Shown: piece by piece, positions 35,644-45,054 of the stretch | Numbering within the stretch: position 1 is the stretch's first letter | Layout: every line of letters starts with the position of its first letter | Assembly (NCBI GenBank): GCA_021325495.1 | Contig: JAJPGZ010000001.1 | Coordinates: 62,001-126,000, forward strand | DNA: 64,000 nucleotides | Direction: 5' to 3' | From: Spartobacteria bacterium | GTDB lineage: Bacteria; Verrucomicrobiota; Verrucomicrobiia; Chthoniobacterales; UBA10450 | Translations under genes and position numbers: made by a program | The notes under the pieces: generated by a model | Told to the model about the DNA's origin: nothing | Databases searched by the model: none | Seen by the model: only the letters and a program-made list of their open reading frames with translations

Positions 35644-36144
35644 CTACTCCTCGGACTTCTTTCCTTTTGTCGTTTTGTTAGGCAGGAGCAGCTTCTGCCC
35701 GATCTTTAACTTGCGCGGATCGTCGATGTGATTGAGCGCGATGAGATCGTCGTAGGGAACGTGGAGCTTCTTCGCGATCGTGACCGGATTGTCCCCTTTC
35801 GCGACCGTGTAAGTCTTGTGCGAATCATCAACCGCCTTCGCGCGTTTGATCTCCATCGCGGGCGAGGCGCTCGCTACCGGTGCAGTTGTCGATCTTGTGA
35901 GCGGCGTTGAGAACGCGGCCGGGCGTTCGCGCGTCTTGATCGCGTTAAACGCAATAATTCCGGACACGGCGACGACATGCAGAATGAGCACGATGAGTAA
36001 CGCGCGCGAAAGTTTCATGTTCGGCTCCGACATTTCGTCGTAGTCCGCGGTGGCGGCGCGCATTCGCCCGCGCATGGCGGTCGCGCGAAGTTTTTTGCGG
36101 CGCTTCGGCCACTTTAGTTTCGGGAAATCGAATTTGATTTTCAT
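35644..36144 (-). CDS. Membrane-anchored LysM-domain protein inside the dcw cluster
   Basis: 166 residues: a very basic cytoplasmic N-terminus, one transmembrane span near residues 46-68 (ALLIVLILHVVAVSGIIAF), a low-complexity Ala/Thr/Ser linker, and one LysM domain at the C-terminus (KTYTVAKGDNPVTIAKKLHV through KIGQKLLLPNK). LysM binds GlcNAc in peptidoglycan. It overlaps murD by ATGA and precedes ftsW, so it is made with the division enzymes and probably holds or senses septal wall. Such a gene is not part of the classical dcw set. Confidence 0.88.
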   Translation of the reverse strand: MKIKFDFPKLKWPKRRKKLRATAMRGRMRAATADYDEMSEPNMKLSRALLIVLILHVVAVSGIIAFNAIKTRERPAAFSTPLTRSTTAPVASASPAMEIKRAKAVDDSHKTYTVAKGDNPVTIAKKLHVPYDDLIALNHIDDPRKLKIGQKLLLPNKTTKGKKSEE

Positions 36145-37469
36145 TTGGGAAGAGCCCTAACGAGTGCACGAAATTGATCGCCGCGATCGGCGTAACTTTT
36201 AAACATGTCGAAGGACGATGTGCCCGGGGAAAAGAGAACGACCTCGCCCGGTTTCGCGGTGTTGCGCGCACGATCGACCGCTTCCGCGAGCGAATCGGCG
36301 CGTTCACAATGGGTGACGTCGTTCCAATCCTGCGCGATTAGCTCGGCCATTTCGCCGATGAGAATTGTAGATCTTACCTTTTCTTTCACGAGCGGCCGGA
36401 GTTCCTCGTAGGTGAATCCTTTGTCTTTGCCGCCGGCGATGAGCACGACCGTTTTGGTTTGCGCCTGCAACGCCTTCTCGACCGCGTCGAGATTCGTCGC
36501 TTTCGAATCGTTGATGTATTCGACGCCGCCGAGTGTGCGCACGATTTCTAAGCGATGCGGTTGCGGCTCGTATTCCGCGAGCGCTGGCGCCATTTTCTCG
36601 AACGAAAGTCCGCGCGCGTGTCCGGCCGCGAGCGTAGCCATCAGGTTCTCGATGTTGTGCGCGCCGCGCAATTTCGTCTCCGCCATGCGCAGTACCGGTT
36701 GATTTTCGAAAACGATCGCACCTTCGCTCAAACGGAAATCAGCGCGATCGTCGTAGGCGCTGAATGTTATCGTGCGCGCTTTTAATTTTGGCAGACGTTC
36801 GACCGCGTTCACGATCGCAACGTCGTCGCTCGTTTGATTTTCGAAGATGCGCAGCTTGGCCGCGCGATATTCCGCGACGGAACGGTAACGATCGAGATGA
36901 TCGGGCGCGAAGTTGAGCCAAAGCGCGACGGATGGACGAAAAGTGGAAATGGTTTCGAGTTGAAACGAGCTCACTTCTACCGTGAGCACGTCGAACGGCT
37001 TTTTCTCGCGCGCGACTTCGCTCAGTGGTTTGCCGATGTTGCCGCACGCGATGCTGGGCTGGCCGCACGCGTTCAACATTTGCGCGAGCATTTCGGTCGT
37101 GGTCGTTTTGCCGTTCGTGCCGGTGATGGCGATGACAGGAATGTCGATCGAGCGAAAACCGAGCTCGAGCTCGCCTAACATGTCGATCTTGCGTGAAGAA
37201 AAATTCTGCGCGAGTGGCGACTCGGGATCGATGCCGGGACTCAAAACGGCCAAATCGTATTTGTCGGAATTGGCATCCGCTTCGGCGCCAGCGATGACGC
37301 GCACGCCTTGCGCACGCAAATTTTCGAGCGTCGATTTCAACAGTTTCGCTTCATCGGCGCTGTCGAGCACGGTCACCTGCGCGCCTTCGCTTTTGAGCAG
37401 GAGCGCGGCGGCGGTCCCACTCAAACCCGCGCCCAGCACCGCGACATTTTTGTTTTGATAGCGCGCCAT
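36141..37469 (-). CDS. murD: MurD, UDP-MurNAc-L-Ala:D-Glu ligase
   Basis: 442 residues. Adds D-glutamate to the peptidoglycan precursor. VAVLGAGLSGTAAALLL is the N-terminal UDP-binding loop, AITGTNGKTTTTEM the ATP loop, and LNFAPDHLDRYRS plus YINDSKATNLDAVEKAL belong to the active site and C-terminal domain. It follows mraY by three bases and overlaps the LysM gene. One motif copy (37181) is read as KIDMLG just before the second domain. Confidence 0.96.
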   Translation of the reverse strand: MARYQNKNVAVLGAGLSGTAAALLLKSEGAQVTVLDSADEAKLLKSTLENLRAQGVRVIAGAEADANSDKYDLAVLSPGIDPESPLAQNFSSRKIDMLGELELGFRSIDIPVIAITGTNGKTTTTEMLAQMLNACGQPSIACGNIGKPLSEVAREKKPFDVLTVEVSSFQLETISTFRPSVALWLNFAPDHLDRYRSVAEYRAAKLRIFENQTSDDVAIVNAVERLPKLKARTITFSAYDDRADFRLSEGAIVFENQPVLRMAETKLRGAHNIENLMATLAAGHARGLSFEKMAPALAEYEPQPHRLEIVRTLGGVEYINDSKATNLDAVEKALQAQTKTVVLIAGGKDKGFTYEELRPLVKEKVRSTILIGEMAELIAQDWNDVTHCERADSLAEAVDRARNTAKPGEVVLFSPGTSSFDMFKSYADRGDQFRALVRALPK

Positions 37470-37472
37470 TCG

Positions 37473-38573
37473 TTATCTCAATTTCAAAGTCGCCAGGCCT
37501 AACAAGGCGAAGACGCCAGACAAAATCCAGAAGCGCACGATGACCGTGTTTTCTTTCCAGCCGGCGAGCTCGAAGTGATGATGCAACGGCGACATCAGGA
37601 AAATGCGGCGACCGGTCGCTTTAAAACTGATCACCTGCAGGATCACCGAGAAGGCTTCGATGACGAAGACGCCGCCGACGATTGCGAGCAGCAGTTCCTG
37701 TTTACAACAAATCGCGATCACGCCCATCATTCCGCCGATCGCGAGCGAGCCGGTGTCGCCCATAAAAACTTTCGCGGGATAACAATTGAACCAGAGAAAT
37801 CCGAAGCCGGCGCCGACGAGCGCGGCGCAGACGACGGTGAGCTCGGCCGTGAACGGATAAAACGGGACCTGTAAATATTCCGCGATGCGAAAATTTCCCG
37901 CGAGATAACAGAGCACCGAATACGCCATCGCCACCGTGATGGTGCAGCCGATGGCGAGACCATCGAGACCATCCGTGAGATTTACCGCGTTCGACGCGCC
38001 GACGATGACGAGCGCGAAAAACGGGAGCACAAACCAACTCATGTTGGTGACCACCGGTGTCTTGACGAACGGAATGAAAAGCTCGCGCGCCTGCACTTCG
38101 ATCAACGGCGTCGTTAGGAAAACGGCCGCCACAATCATGGCGAGCACGATTTGAAAAAACAGCTTCACCCGGCCCGACACGCCCTCGGTTTTTTTCTTGG
38201 TGACCTTGAGATAATCGTCCGCGAATCCGAGCGCGCCGAGATACAGCATCGCGAAGAGCGCTAGCCAAACGAAGCGGCTGTCGGGTCGCGCCCAAAGCAC
38301 ACTCGAGATGAAGACCGCGCCGATGATGAGGACGCCGCCCATCGTCGGCGTGCCCGCTTTGCCGCCGTGCAACGTCGCAAGGCGATGAACTTCTTCGGCG
38401 CCGCGAATTGGTTGCCCGATTTTCAGCGCGGTCAATTTGCGGATGACCAAATTGCCGAACAAAAGGCAAATCGAGAAACCGGTGACAGCGGCGGCGACGG
38501 CGCGAAACGTAACGTAGAAGAAAACGTTCAGGCCGCCGAAGTGATCGCTGAGTCGATGGAGGTAATACAACAT
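37473..38573 (-). CDS. mraY: MraY, phospho-MurNAc-pentapeptide transferase
   Basis: 366 residues, ten membrane spans. Transfers phospho-MurNAc-pentapeptide to undecaprenyl phosphate giving lipid I. The active-site blocks are DDYLKV, NLTDGLDGLAIG and GDTGSLAIGG, and the C-terminal PLHHHFELAGW completes the signature. Contiguous with murF (three bases) and murD. No motif copy lies inside this gene, which is short on tolerant loops. Confidence 0.96.
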   Translation of the reverse strand: MLYYLHRLSDHFGGLNVFFYVTFRAVAAAVTGFSICLLFGNLVIRKLTALKIGQPIRGAEEVHRLATLHGGKAGTPTMGGVLIIGAVFISSVLWARPDSRFVWLALFAMLYLGALGFADDYLKVTKKKTEGVSGRVKLFFQIVLAMIVAAVFLTTPLIEVQARELFIPFVKTPVVTNMSWFVLPFFALVIVGASNAVNLTDGLDGLAIGCTITVAMAYSVLCYLAGNFRIAEYLQVPFYPFTAELTVVCAALVGAGFGFLWFNCYPAKVFMGDTGSLAIGGMMGVIAICCKQELLLAIVGGVFVIEAFSVILQVISFKATGRRIFLMSPLHHHFELAGWKENTVIVRFWILSGVFALLGLATLKLR

Positions 38574-38576
38574 GGC

Positions 38577-39956
38577 TTAATGCGTCATGGCGGATTGGCG
38601 GTGGCTGAAGTCTTCCATCACGCGTTCGGTGCGAGCGGCCCGACTGCCTTTGACCAGAACGAGGTCGCCCGTCGCCGCGATTTCGCCTAACAAATCCGCG
38701 GCTTCACTTGTCGATCTTGCAAGATCGACATGTTCCAAGCCGGCTTTGCGCGCGGCGTCGGCAATGGTTTGGTCGAGCGCGATCAGATGATCGATGCGCA
38801 ATTCCGCGGCGCATTCCCCGACTTCGCGGTGACCGCGCTCCGCTTCCGCGCCGAGCTCACCCATCGCTCCGAGCACAGCGATGCGTTTACCATCGGCATC
38901 GAGCTCGATCAAAGTTCGCAGCGCCGCCTTCATCGAGTCGGGGTTCGCGTTATAACTGTCGTCGATAAATTGCACGCCGTTGATTTCTTTGATCTGCAAA
39001 CGCGCTTTCGTTAGGGGAGCGGAGGCCAGACCTTGCGCGCATTCCTCGAGCGAAAGACCGAAAACTCTTCCGGCCGCGACGGCGAGCAACGCGTTCTGCA
39101 CCATGTGCAGTCCTGGCACCGGAAGTTGCGCGCGGCACCGATGCGCGCCTTCGAGAATGGTGAAGTCGGTGCCTTCGGCGCTTTGCGAAACCTCATCGGC
39201 GTGAATTTGACCGTTCGTTAGGCCAGCCAGAACGATCTTGGCGCGGGAGCGCGCTGCGATGCTCGGCGTAAATTCATCGTCGCCGTTCAAAATCACGGTT
39301 CCGCTAAGATCGACATGTTCGACCAGAGCGCCTTTCTCCTGCGCAATCGCGTCGCGCGTCCCCATGAATTCGATGTGGGCGACACCGATATTGGTGACGA
39401 TCGCGACATTAGGCGCGGCGATTTTCGCGAGCGGCGCGACTTCGCCCGGATGATTCATGCCAATTTCCCAAACGCCGATCTCGTGATCGGCAGTCGCTTC
39501 CAGGATTGTGCGCGGCAATCCGACGTGATTATTGAAGTTGCCTTCGGTTTTAGTGACGCGAAATTTTCGGCCGAGCACGGCGGCGGTGAAATCTTTTGTG
39601 CTGGTTTTGCCGTTGCTGCCGGTAATGCAAACAACTTTCAGGCCTAACGAACGCCGATAATTTGCGGCCAGCGTTTGATAGGCGACGAGCGTGTCGGCCG
39701 CGCGAATGATGGCGAATTTTGGCGGAACATTTCCTTTCCAGCCAGGATCGACAATCGCACCTGCCGCTCCGTTGGCGGCGACCGCTTCGACAAATTTGTG
39801 GCCGTCGAAATTTTCGCCGCGCAAGGCGACGAAGAGCTCGTTCGCTTTAATCGTGCGCGAATCGGTGCTGACTTTTTCGACGACCTGGGCGCCGTCGCCG
39901 CGCTCCAGCCGCGCGTTGGCAAGATCGACAATCTGTAAGATCGACAATCGATTCAT
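38577..39956 (-). CDS. murF: MurF, UDP-MurNAc-tripeptide:D-Ala-D-Ala ligase
   Basis: 459 residues. Completes the pentapeptide by adding D-Ala-D-Ala. ITGSNGKTSTKDF is the ATP loop, IGMNHPGEVAPLA and FIDDSYNANPDSM the conserved middle and C-terminal blocks. The first residues MNRLSILQIVDLANARL are encoded by two direct motif copies (39937, 39921), and near the C-terminus two copies form a perfect palindrome (38709-38730). The ATG overlaps the murE stop. Confidence 0.95.
   Translation of the reverse strand: MNRLSILQIVDLANARLERGDGAQVVEKVSTDSRTIKANELFVALRGENFDGHKFVEAVAANGAAGAIVDPGWKGNVPPKFAIIRAADTLVAYQTLAANYRRSLGLKVVCITGSNGKTSTKDFTAAVLGRKFRVTKTEGNFNNHVGLPRTILEATADHEIGVWEIGMNHPGEVAPLAKIAAPNVAIVTNIGVAHIEFMGTRDAIAQEKGALVEHVDLSGTVILNGDDEFTPSIAARSRAKIVLAGLTNGQIHADEVSQSAEGTDFTILEGAHRCRAQLPVPGLHMVQNALLAVAAGRVFGLSLEECAQGLASAPLTKARLQIKEINGVQFIDDSYNANPDSMKAALRTLIELDADGKRIAVLGAMGELGAEAERGHREVGECAAELRIDHLIALDQTIADAARKAGLEHVDLARSTSEAADLLGEIAATGDLVLVKGSRAARTERVMEDFSHRQSAMTH
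38709..38730. repeat. Perfect 22-bp palindrome made of two facing motif copies
   Basis: TGTCGATCTT (38709-38718), GC, then AAGATCGACA (38721-38730). The whole is its own reverse complement and could fold into a 10-bp stem with no real loop, or bind a symmetric dimer. It lies in the coding region for the murF C-terminus, read as HVDLARSTSE. Confidence 0.95.
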
Positions 39957-41440
39957 GACGCGAATTCCACCGGCCGGTTTTCGATTGCGCGTTTCGCCAC
40001 CTGCACGTCGTCGAACGGAATGGTGTGATCGGCGAACTCCTGATAATTCTCGTGGCCTTTGCCCGCGATCAGGATGATGTCGCGCGGCTGCGCCAATTCG
40101 ATGGCGCGATTAATCGCGGCAGCACGATCGGTAATTTTTTCGTGCTTCTTTCCGCGAAAGCCTTTTTCCACCTGCGCGATGATCGCCTCCGGATCTTCTT
40201 TTCGCGGATTATCGCTCGTAATGATGGCGAAATCCGCATGTCGATCTACCACTTCGCCCATGAGCGGACGTTTCTGTTTGTCGCGGTCGCCGCCGCATCC
40301 GAAAACGACGATGAGGCGATGCGGCTGCAATTCGCGCAAAGTTTTAATGACGTTCAACAACGCGTCAGGCGTGTGCGCGTAATCTACAAAAACCTGAAAC
40401 TGACGTTTGGCCGGGACCAACTCGAGACGCCCGGGAACTTGCGGCGATTTTGCCAGGCTCAAGACCGCGTCACGCAAACTAATGCCTAACGAATTCGCGG
40501 CCGCGAGCGCGGCAAGGGAATTGGCGACGTTGAACCGGCCGATGAGCGGGACGCGCACGAGATAACTTTTGCCGCGCGCATCGAGTTGGTAAGAAGTTCC
40601 GCCAACTTCCATGCGGTAATTCGAGGCGCGAAAATCGGCGCGCGCGCCCATTCCGTAGGTCACGACCGAAACGCGATTGTCGATCTTATCGACGAGTTTC
40701 TGGCCGTAGTCGTCGTCGATGTTGATCACAGCGACGGGTTTCGGTTTGAGTTTTTGGTCGCCTAACGAGGTAAACAATCTCGCTTTCGCTTCGAAGTAAT
40801 TCTCCATGGTGCCGTGAAAATCGAGATGGTCCTGCGTGAGATTGGTAAAGACGGCGACGTTCCATTCGATGCCGCGCACGCGTTCCTGGGCGAGCGCGTG
40901 CGAGGAAACTTCCATCGCCGCCGCGCGACAATCGGCGTTAACCATTTGCGCGAGCAGCTCACGCAAATCGAGCGACTCGGGTGTGGTGCGCGTCGCCGGC
41001 AAAATGCGTTCGGCGATTTCATAGCGCACGGTGCCGATCAATCCACAGCGCACGCCGGCGTTCTCAACAATGTGCTTGAGCAAAAACGTGGTCGTCGTTT
41101 TCCCATTCGTTCCCGTGACCGCGGCCATGCGCAAACGGCGCGACGGATATTGATAAAAGGCCGCGCCTAGATCCGCGAGCGCGCTCCGCGTGTTTTCGAC
41201 GACTACAATGGTGGCGCGTCCCGCCACGGCGGGATTTCGCTCGGCCACAATCACCGTCGCCCCTTTTTCGATGGCCTGGTCGATGAAGTCGTGGCCATCG
41301 CTTTTTTCGCCGCGCAATGCGACGAAAAGGCCATTCCTTTGCACACGCCGCGAGTCATACGCGATGCCATCCACTGCGCGATCAACCGGGCCGGCGATTT
41401 CGCGCACGGGAATGGCGGCGAGGAGCGTTTTGAGCTGCAT
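39953..41440 (-). CDS. murE: MurE, UDP-MurNAc-L-Ala-D-Glu:meso-DAP ligase
   Basis: 495 residues. Adds the third amino acid of the stem. ATP loop VTGTNGKTTTTFLLKH; FTNLTQDHLDFHGTM; and ITSDNPRKEDP, where the DNPR sequence marks enzymes that use meso-diaminopimelate. So the organism should have a Gram-negative type, DAP-containing wall. Starts 28 bases after the ftsI stop and overlaps murF. Confidence 0.96.
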   Translation of the reverse strand: MQLKTLLAAIPVREIAGPVDRAVDGIAYDSRRVQRNGLFVALRGEKSDGHDFIDQAIEKGATVIVAERNPAVAGRATIVVVENTRSALADLGAAFYQYPSRRLRMAAVTGTNGKTTTTFLLKHIVENAGVRCGLIGTVRYEIAERILPATRTTPESLDLRELLAQMVNADCRAAAMEVSSHALAQERVRGIEWNVAVFTNLTQDHLDFHGTMENYFEAKARLFTSLGDQKLKPKPVAVINIDDDYGQKLVDKIDNRVSVVTYGMGARADFRASNYRMEVGGTSYQLDARGKSYLVRVPLIGRFNVANSLAALAAANSLGISLRDAVLSLAKSPQVPGRLELVPAKRQFQVFVDYAHTPDALLNVIKTLRELQPHRLIVVFGCGGDRDKQKRPLMGEVVDRHADFAIITSDNPRKEDPEAIIAQVEKGFRGKKHEKITDRAAAINRAIELAQPRDIILIAGKGHENYQEFADHTIPFDDVQVAKRAIENRPVEFAS

Positions 41441-41468
41441 GCGTGATAAAAATTTCCCCGCAACACGC

Positions 41469-43226
41469 TCAGCGATGTCGGGAATTGCTCAAGGCCACTC
41501 GCTCGACCGGCACAGCTTTGCGAATTTCCTCCTGCGGTTGAAGATCGAGATAACGCGCCGCCTTTTCAGCGATGCGTGAAAAAATCGGACCGGCCACGAG
41601 CCCGCCGTAATTCAGCTCCGGCTTGTCGGTCTTGGCATCGTCGAGCACGACGAGCCCGACGAATTGCGGATTGTCCGCCGGCAAATAACCACAAAACGAG
41701 ACGACCCACTTGCCGTGATCGTAGCCGCCGTGCGGATCGACCTTTTGCGCGGTGCCGGTTTTTCCGGCGATGACAAAACCGGGCACAGCTGCGGCCGCGG
41801 CGGTGCCGCGATCGCTCACGACACCGCGCAGGGCATTACCGATTTGTCTGGCCGTCTGGGGAGAAATTACTTCGCGCACGACCGTGGGCTTGAGCGAACT
41901 AATCGTTAGGCCGTCGCTGCTGGTGATGGATTTTACAATCCGCGGCGCCACGAGTTTGCCGCCGTTCGCGATCGCGCACATCGCCGTCGTCATTTGCAAA
42001 GGCGTGACGCCGACTTCGTGGCCCATCGGAATGCGCGTGATCGAAATTTTGCTCCATGATTGCGGCGGGCGAATCAGCCCTGGAATTTCGCCCGGCAATT
42101 CGATGCCGGTGCGTTCGCCGAAACCAAAACGCCGAATGTATTCGTAAAATTTCTGATCGCCGATGGTGATGGCGAGTTTGGCCGCGCCGATGTTGCACGA
42201 CTTCACCAGAATGTCCTGCACGGTCAGATCGCCGAATGGTTTGTGATCGTGCAACGGCGTGCCGCCGTAATTCCACAGCCCGTTTTCGCAAAAAATCCAC
42301 GAGTCGGGATGGACCTTGTGTTCGTTCAGGGCCGCGGCCACGGAAACGATTTTGAATGTCGATCCTGGCTCCATCATGTCGATGATGGCGCGGTTTTTCA
42401 TCTGCTCCGGTTTCGCGTCGCCGCGCTCGTTCAAATTGAACGCGGGCCGGTTCGCCATCGCGAGCACTTCACCGGTTTGTGGACGCATCAAAACGATCGT
42501 CGCCTTCTGCGGCTGATATTCGCGCATGGCGGCGTCGATTTCGTTCTCGACGATGTTCTGCAAGTTAAGATCGACAGTTAACTTTACGTTGTAACCGTTG
42601 CGCGGCGCGCGTTCCTGCCCGCGATACAACACGATCTCCTGCCCGGCGCGATTGTGCTCGATGTAACGATAGCCATCCTGCCCGTGCAGATATTCGTCCA
42701 TCGAACCTTCCACGCCCTGAATGCCGTGATGCTCGAAATCGGTGAAGCCAATGACGTGGCAAAGCATTTGCCCGTTCGGATAATTTCGCGTCGCGTCATG
42801 CTCGAAATAAATCCCGCGAAGATTTTTCGCGCGCAGCTGTTCGCGTAAACGGTCCGCGTCCGCTTTCGCCACTTCGCGTTGCAAAACGATGTAACGCCGG
42901 TCGCCGGAAATTTTTTCGGCAACTTCGGCGCGCGGCAGCTTCAACTCACGTGCGACAAGATCGACAATCGCATCTCGATCGTTGATGTGACTCGCGTCGG
43001 CCACGACCGTTTCGACCGGCACGTTGTGCGCGAGCGCTTCGCCGTTCGCGTCCACGATCTCGCCGCGCTCGGCGTAGATCGGCTGTTTATAGACGTGCTT
43101 GTCCGCCGCCAGCGCCGCGTACTCGTTGTGCTTGATCATCTGCAGATAGATCAAGCGACAGGAGAAAACGCTGAAGAGCGCAGTGAATCCGAGGCATACG
43201 AGTGTGCATCGGAATCGCGCGGTCAT
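41469..43226 (-). CDS. ftsI: Septal penicillin-binding protein (FtsI/PBP3-type transpeptidase)
   Basis: 585 residues: one N-terminal membrane span, a dimerisation domain beginning YAERGEIVDANGEALA, then the transpeptidase. Active-site motifs are MEPGSTFKIVS (SxxK), KSCNIG (SxN) and AGKTGTAQK (KTG). Crosslinks septal peptidoglycan with FtsW. No PASTA domains are present, unlike Firmicute homologues. It overlaps ftsL by ATGA. Confidence 0.95.
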   Translation of the reverse strand: MTARFRCTLVCLGFTALFSVFSCRLIYLQMIKHNEYAALAADKHVYKQPIYAERGEIVDANGEALAHNVPVETVVADASHINDRDAIVDLVARELKLPRAEVAEKISGDRRYIVLQREVAKADADRLREQLRAKNLRGIYFEHDATRNYPNGQMLCHVIGFTDFEHHGIQGVEGSMDEYLHGQDGYRYIEHNRAGQEIVLYRGQERAPRNGYNVKLTVDLNLQNIVENEIDAAMREYQPQKATIVLMRPQTGEVLAMANRPAFNLNERGDAKPEQMKNRAIIDMMEPGSTFKIVSVAAALNEHKVHPDSWIFCENGLWNYGGTPLHDHKPFGDLTVQDILVKSCNIGAAKLAITIGDQKFYEYIRRFGFGERTGIELPGEIPGLIRPPQSWSKISITRIPMGHEVGVTPLQMTTAMCAIANGGKLVAPRIVKSITSSDGLTISSLKPTVVREVISPQTARQIGNALRGVVSDRGTAAAAAVPGFVIAGKTGTAQKVDPHGGYDHGKWVVSFCGYLPADNPQFVGLVVLDDAKTDKPELNYGGLVAGPIFSRIAEKAARYLDLQPQEEIRKAVPVERVALSNSRHR

Positions 43227-43573
43227 TTCACATTCGCGACCGGTTGAACTGCGTCCTCGTTAGGCCGCGCCGGGATGGTGAGGCGAACAATGTTGCGTTC
43301 GGCGATCGGAATCATTTTCAAATAACCTTCCTTCAAACGCCGTTGCAGCGCCGAGCGTGAAGTCAGCGCGGTGATCTGCGCCGCGGCCACGTCATTGTCC
43401 GTGCGCAATTTTGCCAGCTCGTTCTCGAGCGCCTTCTTCCGGTCGCCGAGGTGATAAAGCTGAAGATTAAGATAAACGTAGGTGAGCCCCATCAAGGCCA
43501 CGAACGCGAGCATGACTAACCAGCGCGCGAGCGAAGCCGCATCCATCGTGTTCACATTGCGTCGGCGGCTCAT
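43223..43573 (-). CDS. ftsL: FtsL-like division protein
   Basis: 116 residues: short basic tail, one membrane span (LVMLAFVALMGLTYVYL) and an extracytoplasmic coiled coil (NLQLYHLGDRKKALENELAK). Sequence conservation in FtsL is low; the identification rests on size, topology and position between rsmH and ftsI, with ATGA overlaps on both sides. FtsL joins FtsQ and FtsB to activate FtsWI. Confidence 0.82.
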   Translation of the reverse strand: MSRRRNVNTMDAASLARWLVMLAFVALMGLTYVYLNLQLYHLGDRKKALENELAKLRTDNDVAAAQITALTSRSALQRRLKEGYLKMIPIAERNIVRLTIPARPNEDAVQPVANVK

Positions 43574-44496
43574 GCGATTTTCTCCGCCGCGCGCAATTTC
43601 GCGCTCCGCGAACGCGGGTTGGCGCGCTGTTCGTCTTCCGTCGGCTCGATCGGTTTGTCCGTTAAGATCGACATGTTGTAATCGGGATTACGTTTCGGCT
43701 CCGGCCACTCCGGTTGGTCGAGCCACTCCCGCGCGTGATCGCGGAAAAAATTCTTCACCACGCGATCTTCCAGGGAATGAAAGGAAATGACCGCGATGCG
43801 CGCGCCGATTTCCAGCCGGCTCGTTAGGGCGCGCAAGCCTTCTTCGAGCGCGCCGAGCTCGTCGTTCACTTCCATGCGCAATGCTTGAAACGCGCGCGTC
43901 GCCGGATGCAATCGTCCGTGACGGCCGACGACTTTTTCGATCGCCTTCGCCAGCGGCAACGTTTCATGGAACGGCGATTCCTTTCGCACCTTCACGATGG
44001 TCGTGGCGATGCGACGCGCGGCCGGTTCTTCGCCCAACTCGCGAAACAAATGGGTGAGCTGCTCTTCGCTGTAAGTGTTCACGATGTAAGCCGCGTTCAT
44101 CGGACCGGACGGATCCATGCGCATGTCGAGCGGACCGTTACGCATGAAACTGAAACCACGCGCCGCGTTTTCGAGTTGGCGCGACGACACGCCAAGATCG
44201 ACAAGTGCGCCACCGATAGTCGCGATGCCGAGCTCATCGAGAATCTTGTCCGCGTTCCGAAAATTTCCCCGGTGAAAGGTGACGCGCCGTCCCGCATGCG
44301 CCAGTCGCTCCCGCGCGTGCTCGATCGCTTCCGGGTCCTGATCGAGCGCGAGAACGTCCGCGCCCGTTTTCAAAATGAGTTCGCTGTGACCGCCGCCGCC
44401 GCAGGTCGCATCGAGAATCAACGCGCCCGGTTTCGGCGCGAGCAATTCGAGCACTTCGGCCGCGAGCACCGGTTGATGATAAGAAAAGTCCTCCAT
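43570..44496 (-). CDS. rsmH: RsmH, 16S rRNA (cytosine-1402-N4)-methyltransferase
   Basis: 308 residues. Methylates C1402 of 16S rRNA using S-adenosylmethionine. HQPVLAAEVLELL at the N-terminus, ILDATCGGGGHSELIL (SAM loop) and VISFHSLEDRVVKNFF are diagnostic. I choose ATG 44496 because GGAGGAGG lies about ten bases upstream and family members begin just before HxPVL; an earlier ATG at 44574 would add 26 residues with no homology but sits directly after the mraZ stop. Confidence 0.94.
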   Translation of the reverse strand: MEDFSYHQPVLAAEVLELLAPKPGALILDATCGGGGHSELILKTGADVLALDQDPEAIEHARERLAHAGRRVTFHRGNFRNADKILDELGIATIGGALVDLGVSSRQLENAARGFSFMRNGPLDMRMDPSGPMNAAYIVNTYSEEQLTHLFRELGEEPAARRIATTIVKVRKESPFHETLPLAKAIEKVVGRHGRLHPATRAFQALRMEVNDELGALEEGLRALTSRLEIGARIAVISFHSLEDRVVKNFFRDHAREWLDQPEWPEPKRNPDYNMSILTDKPIEPTEDEQRANPRSRSAKLRAAEKIA

Positions 44497-44578
44497 AATC
44501 GGATCGGCCTCCTCCAAAATCAGCGGCCCGGTCGCAAAACGCACCGGCCGATCGAAAAGCAACGCGTTCTTCATCTCC

Positions 44579-45037
44579 CTACAGCCCGATCACGTTCGCC
44601 ACGTGTTGATATGTCGATGTTTCCTCCTCATGCGCTTTCTTCCAGCGCGCCAAATTCCAAATTTCAAAACGGCCGCGGCCGCCCACGAGCGCGACCTCGC
44701 CTTTGAGTTGAAGTTTTTTGCAAACGTCTTCCGGCAAAACGAGCCGGCCTTGTCGATCCGCGATGGCATGCTCGGCGCGCGAGTGCAGATGACGCAAAAA
44801 CACTCGCCGGTCGCGCGCGGAGACATTCGCATTCGACTCTGCTTCCGTGCTCACACGAGAAAATTCCTCAGCCGACATGACCAGGAGAAATTGATGATCC
44901 GCCTGCGGAAGAAGGATGAACTCCTCGGCGCCATCGCGACGCCAGCGCGCGGGGATGGTGATGCGATTCTTCTCGTCGATGGCGTGACGGAATTCGCCGG
45001 CGAAGAATCGTCTGTTAGGCGGCGAGGGCGTGTCCAT
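44579..45037 (-). CDS. mraZ: MraZ transcriptional regulator
   Basis: 152 residues with two AbrB-like halves: FAGEFRHAIDEKNRITIPARWR and AEHAIADRQGRLVLPEDV. MraZ binds repeated TGGGN boxes in front of its own operon and controls the division cluster. Here it is the first gene of the cluster and four such boxes with exact 10-bp spacing lie 17 bases upstream of the ATG. The C-terminal ~30 residues, ending in NVIGL, extend beyond the second half. Confidence 0.95.
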   Translation of the reverse strand: MDTPSPPNRRFFAGEFRHAIDEKNRITIPARWRRDGAEEFILLPQADHQFLLVMSAEEFSRVSTEAESNANVSARDRRVFLRHLHSRAEHAIADRQGRLVLPEDVCKKLQLKGEVALVGGRGRFEIWNLARWKKAHEEETSTYQHVANVIGL

Positions 45038-45054
45038 ATGCGGGCGGTCCGATC

